A stretch of 64,000 bases of DNA from Manduca sexta (lineage: Eukaryota; Arthropoda; Insecta; Lepidoptera; Sphingidae): contig NC_051130.1 in assembly GCF_014839805.1 (NCBI RefSeq), positions 8,494,001 to 8,558,000 of the forward strand, in the 5' to 3' direction. The position numbers and the translations under genes are program-made. This document shows, in pieces, positions 11,105-22,273 of the stretch. Position 1 is the first letter of the stretch. Each line of letters opens with the position of its first letter. The notes under the pieces were generated by a model. That model made no database searches. It saw nothing but the letters and a program-made list of their open reading frames with translations, and had not been told where the DNA came from.

Positions 11105-14100
11105 CTGAAAATATAAATAGCAAAGTGAGTCGTATGTGAGCGTTAGTAAAGAAAGAAATAAAGTAATTTATTTGTCACAGATATGCATAGGTTCAATCAT
11201 ATAAAGGGGAAGCAAAGAGAATTAACATTATAAACAAGTACAATTAGTATCTATCAAAACTAATCGTATATTATAAAAAAAAAACGAAAATCTCTTAGAC
11301 TGGATGTCAAGGCTGTGTCAGGTAGGTGATCACTTAGCACGATGCCGTGCTGCGGTGCAAGTCGTGGCATAACGCTGGTTTATAATGGTCAGTTTAAGTG
11401 ACGTGTGAAGGCTAGCAAGTTTTCATAAAAAATAAAATTATTATAATTAGTCATGCGTTAGTTTAAGTACTAAAGTAACACAAGTCACATTTTCTTTGTA
11501 TACCGGGTGTCCAACAAAATAGTTTTTGTGCATATTATTGATTTGTATTTGTGTCTGTTCAATGATGTTGCTGAAATTTAAGATTATTATTATTAGGTTA
11601 CCGAGCTTTGTTAATCGGTGTCGGTCAACTAATCTATTGTGGTTAGATTTACCCGCAGCGGGCAGTACTCGCCCAGGCCCACGTACCCCGACCCCAGGTC
11701 CACCGACGCCAGGCTGTTCGAGTTGTAATAAGAAAGTGCTATACGAACTGTTCCCAAGTGTGCGCGGAGGTGGCTGTGGTGCAGAAGAGCGCGGCGCCCG
11801 CGAGCGCCGGCCCCGCGTACGCGTGCAGCCCCATGCGCAGCGACACCCGCAGCGGGCAGTACTCGCTCAGCCCCACGTACCCCGACCCCAGGTCCACCGA
11901 CGCCAGGCTGTTCGAGTTGTAATAAGAAAGTGCTATACGAACTGTTCCCAAGTGTGCGCGGAGGTGGCTGTGGTGCAGAAGAGCGCGGCGCCCGCGAGCG
12001 CCGGCCCCGCGTACGCGTGCAGCCCCATGCGCAGCGACACCCGCAGCGGGCAGTACTCGCTCAGCCCCACGTACCCCGACCCCAGGTCCACCGACGCCAG
12101 GCTGTTCGAGTTGTAATAAGAAAGTGCTATACGAACTGTTCCCAAGTGTGCGCGGAGGTGGCTGTGGTGCAGAAGAGCGCGGCGCCCGCGAGCGCCGGCC
12201 CCGCGTACGCGTGCAGCCCCATGCGCAGCGACACCCGCAGCGGGCAGTACTCGCTCAGCCCCACGTACCCCGACCCCAGGTCCACCGACGCCAGGCTGTT
12301 CGAGTTGTAATAAGAAAGTGCTATACGAACTGTTCCCAAGTGTGCGCGGAGGTGGCTGTGGTGCAGAAGAGCGCGGCGCCCGCGAGCGCCGGCCCCGCGT
12401 ACGCGTGCAGCCCCATGCGCAGCGACACCCGCAGCGGGCAGTACTCGCTCAGCCCCACGTACCCCGACCCCAGGTCCACCGACGCCAGGCTGTTCGAGTT
12501 GTAATAAGAAAGTGCTATACGAACTGTTCCCAAGTGTGCGCGGAGGTGGCTGTGGTGCAGAAGAGCGCGGCGCCCGCGAGCGCCGGCCCCGCGTACGCGT
12601 GCAGCCCCATGCGCAGCGACACCCGCAGCGGGCAGTACTCGCTCAGCCCCACGTACCCCGACCCCAGGTCCACCGACGCCAGGCTGTTCGAGTTGTAATA
12701 AGAAAGTGCTATACGAACTGTTCCCAAGTGTGCGCGGAGGTGGCTGTGGTGCAGAAGAGCGCGGCGCCCGCGAGCGCCGGCCCCGCGTACGCGTGCAGCC
12801 CCATGCGCAGCGACACCCGCAGCGGGCAGTACTCGCTCAGCCCCACGTACCCCGACCCCAGGTCCACCGACGCCAGGCTGTTCGAGTTGTAATAAGAAAG
12901 TGCTATACGAACTGTTCCCAAGTAGTGCGCGGAGGTGGCTGTGGTGCAGAAGAGCGCGGCGCCCGCGAGCGCCGGCCCCGCGTACGCGTGCAGCCCCATG
13001 CGCAGCGACACCCGCAGCGGGCAGTACTCGCTCAGCCCCACGTACCCCGACCCCAGGTCCACCGACGCCAGGCTGTTTGAGTTGCCCTGCATACAAATAT
13101 TGCCTTTACTCCTAGCCGCAGCACATCACAGTATTTTTGTTTTAGTTTATTTAAGACCAACACATTTATCATTTTATTTTTGTAGATCTGCCGTGTTTAT
13201 CACCGGGGGTACCCTGCGAACGGTGTACAAGCGATCCCCCGGCTTAGTAACCACGGCAGCCCTTGTGAGGATTTTGTAGGTTCTACCGTTACCACTGAGG
13301 GTGCCAGCGGACGGTACGCTGGCGACCCACGGCTATCCGGTCTCAGAGCCTCGGAGGAAGAAGGGAGGAAATAGGCTGAAGGAAGAGAAGAGGAAAGAGA
13401 AGGAGCCATCTCAGGATAGCTGGGAGGGAGGGAGGGGAAATGTTCGCGAACCTCGCGGGGGGGGGCAATTTTTCATTAATAGTGCGTTACTAATATCAAC
13501 GCTGTATACGTTTGTCATACCTAGTTATAACATTTTAATATGAGCCAAAATAAACATAAATAATATCCAAGTTGAGTTAATGGATTATAATTAACGAGTA
13601 AGTAGCTTCAGCCACTGCTACTTCGATTGAAAGTTAAGAATCGATTTATCTTTAAAAGATAACTATATCGATAATTAATTTGTAAAACTTCGATAACGTT
13701 TTTGCAAAAACTACTTTCACCTTATCGATATACAGATGTTAAAAAGCGGTATAAACATCCGTACGTATACACGAATAACACAATTAAACAATATACATAC
13801 CTGATAAAAGAAAAACACGACCCCAATCCACATGTGAACTAGAGTGCGGCTCAAAATATCGACAACTTCAGTTCGCCGGTCGAGCTTCGAGTCCAACAAA
13901 TTGTGGTTCATACATTTGGACGTCAACGCGCACGTCACATACACGCTTGGCACCATGATAACATTATGCGGTCTCATCAACAATATTATAATCAACATCA
14001 TGTCATTCAACATTATATGCGACACCGATCGAGCCAAATTTAACTTCACTTCATCGATATTCCACGGCTCCTCTATCGTCGAATCGTAAAAGTAATCTTC

Positions 14101-17100
14101 GGTCTTCGCTTTCGGCTTATTGTATACGAATTTGTTACTTTCTAACGCATTCGTAGTTTTGAGTCCACAGCTTTTGAACAGACCTATGTATGTTAATATT
14201 TCGAATATGAACTGAACGATAAGTATAGCCCAGAACACAGTTACTATGTCGACTGGATTCCAAGTTTTTACGTCTTCTAGTGGCCAGTTTAATGCTTGTG
14301 TTGCGATTCTGTAGAACAGTATAGCTGCTGTTGCGGCTATTGTTAATGCCGTGTGAATGTGCAGGAAGTTGTTCATGTGACGCAGGTTGTAGAGGCAGAT
14401 AGCTAATGTTGCGAATGTACCTGTCAAAAGCAAAAAAAATTTTTTATCGATTATTGATATTGGTTTAAATGACATGAAATTTATAACTTTTATATTATTT
14501 TTCATAATTATTCAATGTTCTTGTATTAAGGAGAGAATATAATCGAAAGGTTGTAAATTATGATAAACAATTTTGGAATTTTTCAGTAAGTAGGTTAGTT
14601 TAACTATTGGACTTGTAAGTAGAAATGTTAATGTTTACTATTAAACTTTCCTTACCGATAATTAAGTGAAGTTGTAGATAAAAAGAGTTTTCTGGTGCAT
14701 TCAACCAATCAGCCGTGTCTGGGAGGAATAACCAGCGATCGCCAGTCTGATTCATTGTTCTCAAATACCTGAAAAATATAATGCATAATTATAAAAATAA
14801 AAATAGAATTTTCTACAATGTACAATATTTAAGTCGCAAATGGTATATAAATGGAATAAGTTGATACGTTAATTTTGGATTTCGCTTACAGCTTAGCCTG
14901 TTTGGGACACTTTCTAGACTAAAAGTAATCATCTTTAAACATTTTTAACCGACTTCAAAAAACGGAGGAAGTTCTCAATTCGACTATATTTTAGTATTTA
15001 TGGATCTTAAATGTTAAATAACATATATTTCCTATTATTTACCTGTGCAACGCAATAAGCAGCACCCACTTCGGCAGAATATCGATGCCGACCGTACTCA
15101 TTTTCGCTTCGAGTTCAGGTTTCTCTTGGACCTCCGTCGCACCACTCATCTTCATACTCAAATACATCACAACCACTATAATAGTTCGTATAAGAACAAA
15201 AAACATCAGCGTGTTCCAAAAGAAATACCACGTCATATGTTCCTCTTCAATAAAACTTGTACCAAAGAATGACCAAGAATGAAATACAGTGCCACCGATC
15301 AGCAAGTAATCCGTCACATTTAAATATGCAAGCGATGATAAATTTTCAATTCTTTCGTAGCCGGTCTTGTTCATAAAGTATGCTACAGTGTATGCGCAAG
15401 CTATGGATAAAAATACTATTATCCAGTATGAATCGAAGGAACATATTTGGCTTTTTGTCTCTGATATGAAGCAAGCTAGGACGAGGATGCTGCAGACCAT
15501 GGCTAGCACGAATAGAAAGGCTAGGACGACACCGGCGTTGGAGCGATGTAGGTCGTGTCTTGAGATGCTGTTCTTGTGTCTGAACTCTGGTTGAAGAGAG
15601 TAGAGCGTCAGGCAGAGAAGAGCCGTTGTGATCTGAAATATTAATGAAAGTATTAATATTGTATTGGACGTCTTGCTTGTGTCGATAAGTGTTTTATAAT
15701 TTGAAGTTTTGAATAAATAAACATAATCACCGAATTTAAATAATATTTTGTTTTTTTTTGGGGTTCGGCAAAGCAGCCCAATCAGTTCTCATGTTAAGAA
15801 TGTATCCCAAGCTTAATATCGATTAAAGAGAGCCGCAGTTTCGATAAACGATCCCAATCGCTTTTCGCACCGTCGTGAAAATGGATCAATAATAATGAAG
15901 CATTTTTGACATGTCTACAATTGACTTATTTTGATTGATTTTTGAGATCGGGTCGAAGATTAAGATTGAGATTGTTTATTGATGGGCTATTAGTAAACGC
16001 CATTATTACATGAGATCTTCAGTCAGTTATTCTAATAGCTGTTTTCTGCAGTAACTAATGATATATATTCTCCCATTCTTAAAGACAAAGTTGGTATAAT
16101 TATCAACATATAAAATACTTACAAAATATATGAGTAATATGGCTACCGCAATAGCGAACATGTCGAAATCAACCGTTGTATCTGCAAGGTATTTGGCCAT
16201 CTCCTCTAATGATTGTTCGTAAAATTCTTTCGATATCTTTGCGGCACTGTTTTGTCCCGTGACTAGATAATGCGCGAACTGCTTCTCAGCGCGAACAAAT
16301 TGGTTGTAAAATTCTGTGAAATATATTGAAATTTGTAGAGTATCATTTATTCCTTATTTATCGTTCATATTTATAAATAATAAAAAAATAATAGACATTG
16401 CGTTGTATGGGTCGCGTCGTGCGTTTGGTCAAAGCGTGTTGCCTCGAACCGGCGCATGCGACGGTTGCCGCGTGTTTGTGGGTGCGCGCTCGCCGCTCCA
16501 CAATCCGCCTCCCACCTCACACCTCACACCTCACGTCTCACGTCTCATGCCTCACACCTCACGCCTCACACGCGTCGCACGCTCTCGCGCTCGTATGTAT
16601 CCAATGTTTTGTAGAATATTATATTTCTTTTTTAAGAATGCTCCTTTTATTTTTTGTAGTAATCCCTACAAATATTTTTTTATGTCTGATCCAAAATCGA
16701 TTAACGATCGCCATAATTGGATACAGTCCGAAAAGAAACCAAAAATATTAATTAGTGATCTAACGACTTTTTATGTTTACGTGAAAGTTAGACACCTGTA
16801 TAAAACTAGTAACTTTAAAAGTCACTAAACAATACCAGTGTTGGTCGGCAGCCCGTTCCTCTTGGCATTATTTTCCGCGATGACGTGCAACAAGTACAGA
16901 TGTTGCCGCATGTCGCTCGGCAGCAGCGCCGGCAGGATGCGGCCCGTGTTGTCGCCGGGCGGCGGCGCGTTCAGCAGCCACGATATCGTGGGCGCGAGGT
17001 CCACCTGCTCCACCACCGGGCCCGGGCCTGCCCTGGAATTTAGATTGTAATTTTTTTACATAGATTTTATTTTTATTTATTCTTTACCCGTAATTTCACT

Positions 17101-20100
17101 TATGTGGATTAATAGCGGGTAAAATATTACTTAAATGTCCAGAAATCAAAAAGTTTTTATATAGTCTTCCCGCCATGTTATTTTTGTAACCACGTTTTTT
17201 TTTTATTTTTAATTTTCAGATGGAAAGTGGCTGACTGTGAAAACGAAATCAAATAGTTATTATTAGTAAGAAGGACGGTCAGCCAGAAGAATTTATTTGT
17301 AAGTAAAAACATGTTAAGCCAATTACCTCTTAATTGTTTAAGATTTGGTAGATAGCTACTTACGGATGCGGACATTCGAAGTCGTCACTCTTGGCGAGGA
17401 CGAGCGGCACGAGTATCTCTGCGGGCGTGGCGCCGCCGTGGCCGCCCGCGTCGCGCATGCCGTGGTCGCCGCACACGAACAACACGCCAGTACGATCCTG
17501 GAAACAACGAATGCGATGCCTTCCTAACCGAATTTCGGCTGCGGCGGCCATCTCAACTGAGGTCAGCCAAGTACGCAGGAGATATCAGTGCACCCTCTGT
17601 TCCTTCACTCCTATAGTCCAGTGAGACGGCAATCCAACATAACAGGAGATCAGGCGCATTACTAATGGCTTTATGTGATTAAGGCACGGGAATATCACAC
17701 CGCCAACATCCTGACTCCGAGCTGTATTTGAATAATTTTAAAGATGAAAAAACTATTATCTTGGACCGACCCCGCATTCGAACCCAAGACTTCAGCGCGG
17801 TAGTCGTACTCATACCGTGTACAATTACATCTACGCCACCGTGGCAGTGAAACGACGAATAGTCACGTTGAGAACTACCATCCCGGTGGCGTTGTTTTAT
17901 AGCGTGCACGATACGACTACCACTCGGAGGACTAAGTTGGAACCAAGGTCAAGTAGTGATATTGAGTCTGTTCAGTAACAGGTCGGAGCATGGAATTTGA
18001 GCTCGATGTGACGTTCTGCTCGCCCTCTATCACATCATGGAAAATAACACAAGCAAAATGTCGATGCCCTGTTTGCATCTCTGCTAAACCTTTCGGGGAT
18101 TAAGGAGTGATGTGTGTTTTTGTTTTGTTAAATAACACTTGACATTAAACTGGAAAGCACTTGACTGTTTTTAAGCACAATAAAATTACGAGACAGAAGC
18201 GAAACACTTTTCTGATGTCACGACTCTCTGTAATATACTGAAAATATTATACTTGAGTGCTATTGGGTATTTTTTCCCGAAAAATTTTTTCAGGCGAGCG
18301 TACCCGCAGGCATAAGCTAGTTAAAAATAAAGCTTCAAAGAGAGTAGTTTCAGATATTTATCCGTAGAGTACTAACGAACATACCCGCAACTTCATAGAA
18401 GTAAATATCTTTTTAACAACTTCATCCATTTCAAGTAACTTAGGTTTAATCTTTGGGCTGCGCGCGCCTTCCAAATGTCCAATGTGATCTAAACCCAAAT
18501 AGTGCAAGACCAGGAAGTCGAACGTGGGCTTTTTCTTTTCATCAGGCGTTAGAATCTTGTCTAAGTGTCTGGTGACATTATTATCGACCTGGAAAAAACA
18601 ACGAAATATTTATGAATCATTCGTGGACTAAGTATATTCAGCGAAAAACCTGAAGACCTCAAAATAAAAAAAAAAATGCTAAAACCATCGTAAATACATG
18701 TTTTAGATAAAAAAAACACATTTCAGCTAACAATCTGAGATAAAATGTCATGATCTGGAAAATATTTGGATTAGGTTACCAAATTATTGTTAAAAATTTA
18801 TTTGAATAAATAAAAAATTATGCAGTTGTGTGCATAGGAGGAATTTACCTGCTGTAACTTGAACCCTATGTTTAGTTGAAATAGAAGGCTCTCTTAACTA
18901 GTATTTACTGAGCGACCGCTAAATTATTCCAGCAAATATTTTTTGAAATTGAAATTTGATTTAAGAAACAGAAGAAAATTAATGATTACAAATATACATA
19001 AAATTCAATATCGCAAAAAAATCACTTAAGTAAATTAGATTATCAACAATCAAATTTCCTTCATTTTCCACGATTATTTCCTCACAAAATTAACAACACA
19101 CACCTCAGTATAATCAGTAACATAAAATGACGTGGTTCCGTCATGCTCGGCCCATAGTCCTGGGAACAGCCTCAACCACGTATCATCTCCATATAACACT
19201 GAACGGCGCCCTCTATCGGAGGCGACGCGCAACACGCTGTCGCCGCGGACTGCGGGTGCGCCGAAGTTCAATGCAACGTCGGCAAACGTTGACACGCTGC
19301 CTGTCATCATGGCCTGGAATAAAAAATAAATTAACTACACATCTAAAAAGCGCCTATGTCGAATCAAAAATGCTATGCAGGCATATAAAATGCATTACAA
19401 GTAAAAAAAAATGGATCGTAGCTTGCAAATTCATGGTCATGAGTGTTATTCTGGAGTATGTGTAAGCCATGCAATAATATATGAGATAGTCGGAATTGGA
19501 TAAAATTAAATATAAATTAGTATTTACTCATTTTTTATATAAATATTATCACTGTTATATGTGGTTTGGCCGATAGTTCTGTTAGACATTGTGGGAAAAA
19601 AATATGTTTTTTTTTTTACATTTCGATTTTTCCTGCTGTTAATGTCGTGGATATTACAAAAAAGGTAGCTCTAATCAAATTATCAATGTTAAGGGTGAAA
19701 CCACACCGTAGTAAAACGGTGTGGTGCGACGCGGCCAACTATTCATACCAATAGGATAAATTGCTATGTACATTCGAATGAGATTTATTGCACACGCGCC
19801 AAAATATTGACACGAAAATTTAATAAAGATGCGCGCGTTGATGCTTCCTACTCTAACACACCTGCAATTAATTGGATGCCTGTAATTGTATTACAGATTA
19901 CGTGATATATTTTGAATTCTTTATCACAAAATATTAGCATCATAGCCAAGATCACCCATTAAAACTCGATTATATTCAGATCGAGTAATTTTCTTTCAAT
20001 GTTTGTTGTCAAAAAATATTCCAAAAATAGATAATCTTTCATGTTCATTAAAGTGGCTCCCAAAGGGCTGCTGACAGTTATTTATAAATTGAGAGTTAAG

Positions 20101-22273
20101 AGATAGGTAAAAAAGTTTCTTGGTTCTTATCTTTCAAAATTCAATCAGCCTATTGCAAAGTTTGGGCAGGGGTACTACTATCAGCCAAATATCTGTTAAT
20201 GTCTCTAGCAATATGCATTCCTGATGCTTTCCTATTTTTGCCACCAAGCCTTTTTTAATTCTTTTTTATATGTGCACAGCAAATTGACCCCACAACAAGT
20301 AGAGTGGGGTTCAAACAAATGTCGACTGATAAGATATGATTACTCCCTTGGCAGTCGAGACAGTTACTTGGATTGCCTGTTGGAACCGGATATACACAAG
20401 CTGAGTCCGGAATGCGACACTCTTACGTGGGCCACTATAAGGGCTTTTAAGACTTTGTGTACGATGGTCGCTATCTGGTTGAATTTAAAATATATCCTAC
20501 CACCAGCAACATAATGCTACATAGTGCTGTAATTTCAAACTATAGACAATATTCAAGGAATATGTAATAAAAGAACTATATAATGAACATATTCAAGCGT
20601 TATGTAAGTAGAGGCGACACGCATGACCGCAGACGCACAGCATTGCCAATAATTCACGGTTGATGGGCACCTCATGATGCAATTTGCACAACCAGCTCTA
20701 AAGGATTGGTGCATTATAATTGAGATTATGAAAGTAGGAAAATGTTATGATCATATTTCATTTTTATGGGATTGCTTAATATTTACTAAGCAATAAATAA
20801 GATATTTTTATAGCATCTACAAGTTACTTATTTTAATAATATAGACATGTTTTGGTATGTTGTAAAGTTGTTATAATTATGAATGATACAAAATTATGAT
20901 AGATCATGCATGAACCATTATAAATTAATTTCAATGATACAAATGAACCGTAACCATTAACTCAAAACCAAGCTCTACATCAAACACAACACCAAAGAAA
21001 AAACCTACACCAACATAAATTGGAAAAGAGGATAAATAAGGTGCAACTAAATAAAATAAGAATTGAGTTTTTTCTTTGGCCTCATGAAATAAAAAGCGTA
21101 ATTGCATAATAATTACAAAGTGACACTTGCGAATATATCCCGCCAGAAGTTTATTGTGCGTCTCCACTGTGCCTTCTCCTTTTTCCTCTCTGGTGACTGT
21201 TTAAGTGTAACACAACTCATTAACATTAATTAAGTTTAGTTAATTTTTTTCTTTGGTACTGTGAATGAGTGTTGTAGAATTTTGAATAATGCAACATGAT
21301 TTCAAAAACTTTTGATATATTTAACACTCCTATTGTATTTAGAATTGTTGTAACTTTACAGAGCGTGTTTATTTGTTAATGTATTATAAAGACAATTTTC
21401 TAGTTCCTTTATCTAATCAACAAATCACTTATTGATAAGATGTTACAACTTTTCATTATTACCTTTATCCGTGGCATGGTGACTGTGGGAGGCTCAGCAA
21501 CAGACACGTAGATACATGCCGATTTGTTTTTTAATAACTGGCCTGTATACGGCATGTGTTCTTCTGTCACAAAATCATATCTCAAACCATCTATCACCAT
21601 TAATATGACGGTATTTTCTCCAGAATTGTACACTTGCTGGCCGTCAATGCTAAAAGTGATTGTTTTATTGAATAAATTGACCTTTTATATAAATTTAATG
21701 GATATTTTAAAGTTTATAGTGTTCTATATGTGTTTTGTAAAATAAATCAAGTAAATTCCTATTCTGTTTTTATTTATCAGTGAAATTCAACAAACTAAGG
21801 TAAAAGTAATTTTTAACAGTGGTCTTGTAGTAAAGTATGGTTCCTTCAAATGAATATTATTGTTTTGGTCATTAAAACACGCTTCATATAGTTTCTATAC
21901 AATAGTAACTTATAGGTGTTAATCTGAGTAATTTCTTTACATATTTATTTGATAAAAACGACATTAAAATTGTAACAATAATGTTTGATATCAATATCAT
22001 TTTGTTTGTTATTGCCAAGTCTAACTCCACATTTTTATAGATAAGTCTAGTTTCAGATATAGTTTATTACTGTTAGTTATTATCAATAAGTTTATGAATA
22101 TATAAAATTCTCTACCTGATTCCATCTATGAAGTTAGGCAGATCGTCCATATGCGCCAGTTTTCCTGATTGGTATTTTAGCGGGAAAAATCCATACAGGA
22201 ACATAATTAAGGCGCCAAGGCCCATGATCAGCAGGTAAAGGCCCGTCCATCGGTGTTGAAACCACAGCAACAT
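10852..22273 (-). CDS. PIGG: GPI ethanolamine phosphate transferase 2 (PIGG), multi-exon
   Basis: Exons in transcript order: 22273-22116, 21649-21463, 19313-19104, 18588-18385, 17497-17364, 17032-16836, 16313-16123, 15632-15043, 14768-14656, 14420-13801, then the amplified exon (first copy 13086 to about 12926), then 11104-10852 with stop. Splice phases agree at every junction down to 13086. The product is about 1,000 aa, as in the family. It has an N-terminal signal anchor (LYLLIMGLGALIMFLYGFFP). The luminal alkaline-phosphatase-fold domain carries metal and catalytic motifs: VILMVIDGLRYDF, TMPRIKAMMTGS, LHYLGLDHIGH and VCGDHGMRDAGGHGG. A long multipass membrane region follows, ending in HHLFVWSVFSPKLLYDF. 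From the family: it adds ethanolamine phosphate to the second mannose of GPI precursors in the ER, with PIGF as partner. The exon amplification near the 3' end makes the native C-terminal splicing uncertain. Confidence 0.93.
11105..11650 (-). other. PIGG last intron (between exon array and last exon)
   Basis: AT-rich intron sequence. A moderately GC-rich stretch at 11290-11400 has no open frame of note. No donor motif matching the amplified exon in phase is present at its upstream edge except GGG|TAAAT-type sequence inside the truncated repeat copy. Confidence 0.5.
11651..13086 (-). repeat. PIGG: 194-bp tandem array of a PIGG coding exon (7 full + 1 partial copy)
   Basis: The junction sequence agtgctatacgaactgttcc recurs at 194-bp steps (11736, 11930, 12124, 12318, 12512, 12706, 12900). 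Each unit is about 161 bp of PIGG exon, reading on the minus strand NSLASVDLGSGYVGLSEYCP and then RMGLHAYAGPALAGAALFC, plus about 33 bp of junction. Copies 2-7 look identical by eye. Copy 1 (nearest the 5' side of the gene) alone keeps the acceptor (tttgtatgcag|GGC AAC TCA). It has one extra base near 12924, making its step 195 bp. The last copy (11651-11728) is truncated and has several substitutions. GC content is far above the flanks. The plus-strand open frames across the array are by-products. Confidence 0.92.
12926..13086 (-). CDS. PIGG: PIGG penultimate exon, copy 1 (only copy with an acceptor)
   Basis: Joined in phase 0 to the upstream exon (YQ|GNSNSLASVDLG). The PIGG homology runs to TTATSAH. 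Ending after GCGCA would leave two bases, which the first base of the last exon completes to CAG. However, the bases that follow are ctactt, not a GT donor. If not spliced here, the frame stays open through copy 2 because the step is 195 bp. It then meets a stop after HTWEQFV. Confidence 0.7.
13087..13800 (-). other. PIGG intron 10 with GC-rich probable retroelement fragment
   Basis: The segment 13185-13470 is GC-rich and purine-biased, very different from its surroundings. It contains gcgaacctcgcggggggggg and a long GGA/GAAG-rich run. It looks like a piece of a retroelement UTR, but I cannot assign a family. Confidence 0.4.
14940..14995 (+). repeat. Dispersed repeat fragment, copy 2 (in PIGG intron)
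   Basis: Shares tttttaaccgacttcaaaaa and ttctcaattcga with 9715-9770. Confidence 0.55.
15838..15995 (+). mobile_element. MITE-like inverted element in PIGG intron
   Basis: Begins cgataaacgatcccaatcg and ends with sequence including aagattaagattgagattg and tttattgatgg. The ends are imperfect inverted repeats of each other, and the latter is the reverse complement of the arm at 10274-10350. Confidence 0.45.
16505..16575 (+). repeat. CCTCACA-type simple repeat in PIGG intron
   Basis: About nine degenerate units of cctcaca/cgtctca run between 16505 and 16575, in the intron between exons 6 and 7 on the minus strand. Confidence 0.7.
17600..17855 (-). mobile_element. tRNA-derived SINE, minus orientation, in PIGG intron
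   Basis: Read on the minus strand it begins with a tRNA-like head, ccacggtggcgtagatgt, containing box A-like sequence. A box B-like GGGTTCGAATGC lies about 60 bases later, then a SINE body ending in gccgtctcactggactata. It faces the plus-strand copy that starts about 25 bases away. Confidence 0.6.
17880..18115 (+). mobile_element. tRNA-derived SINE, plus orientation, in PIGG intron
   Basis: The head is cccggtggcgttgttttata. The body contains ctatcacatcatgg and the tail contains cctttcggggattaaggag. These body and tail blocks are shared with the copies at 40103-40310, 43010-43085 and 54870-55030. Confidence 0.6.

Noticed and set aside
11651..13086. CRISPR array or ordinary satellite DNA
   Set aside because: Units are contiguous 194-bp copies of a coding exon without spacers, in an insect genome.
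11526..13279. Plus-strand open frames of 124-196 codons across the array (repeated VRGGGCGAEERGARERRPR-type product)
   Set aside because: They are antisense shadows of the GC-rich PIGG exon copies. The minus-strand reading matches PIGG and joins upstream exons in phase.
17880..17960. A second tRNA gene
   Set aside because: Same reason: the tRNA-like head continues into a repeated SINE body.
19701..19724. Hairpin ccacaccg-tagtaaaa-cggtgtgg as a regulatory RNA
   Set aside because: A single short hairpin inside a PIGG intron with no supporting context.
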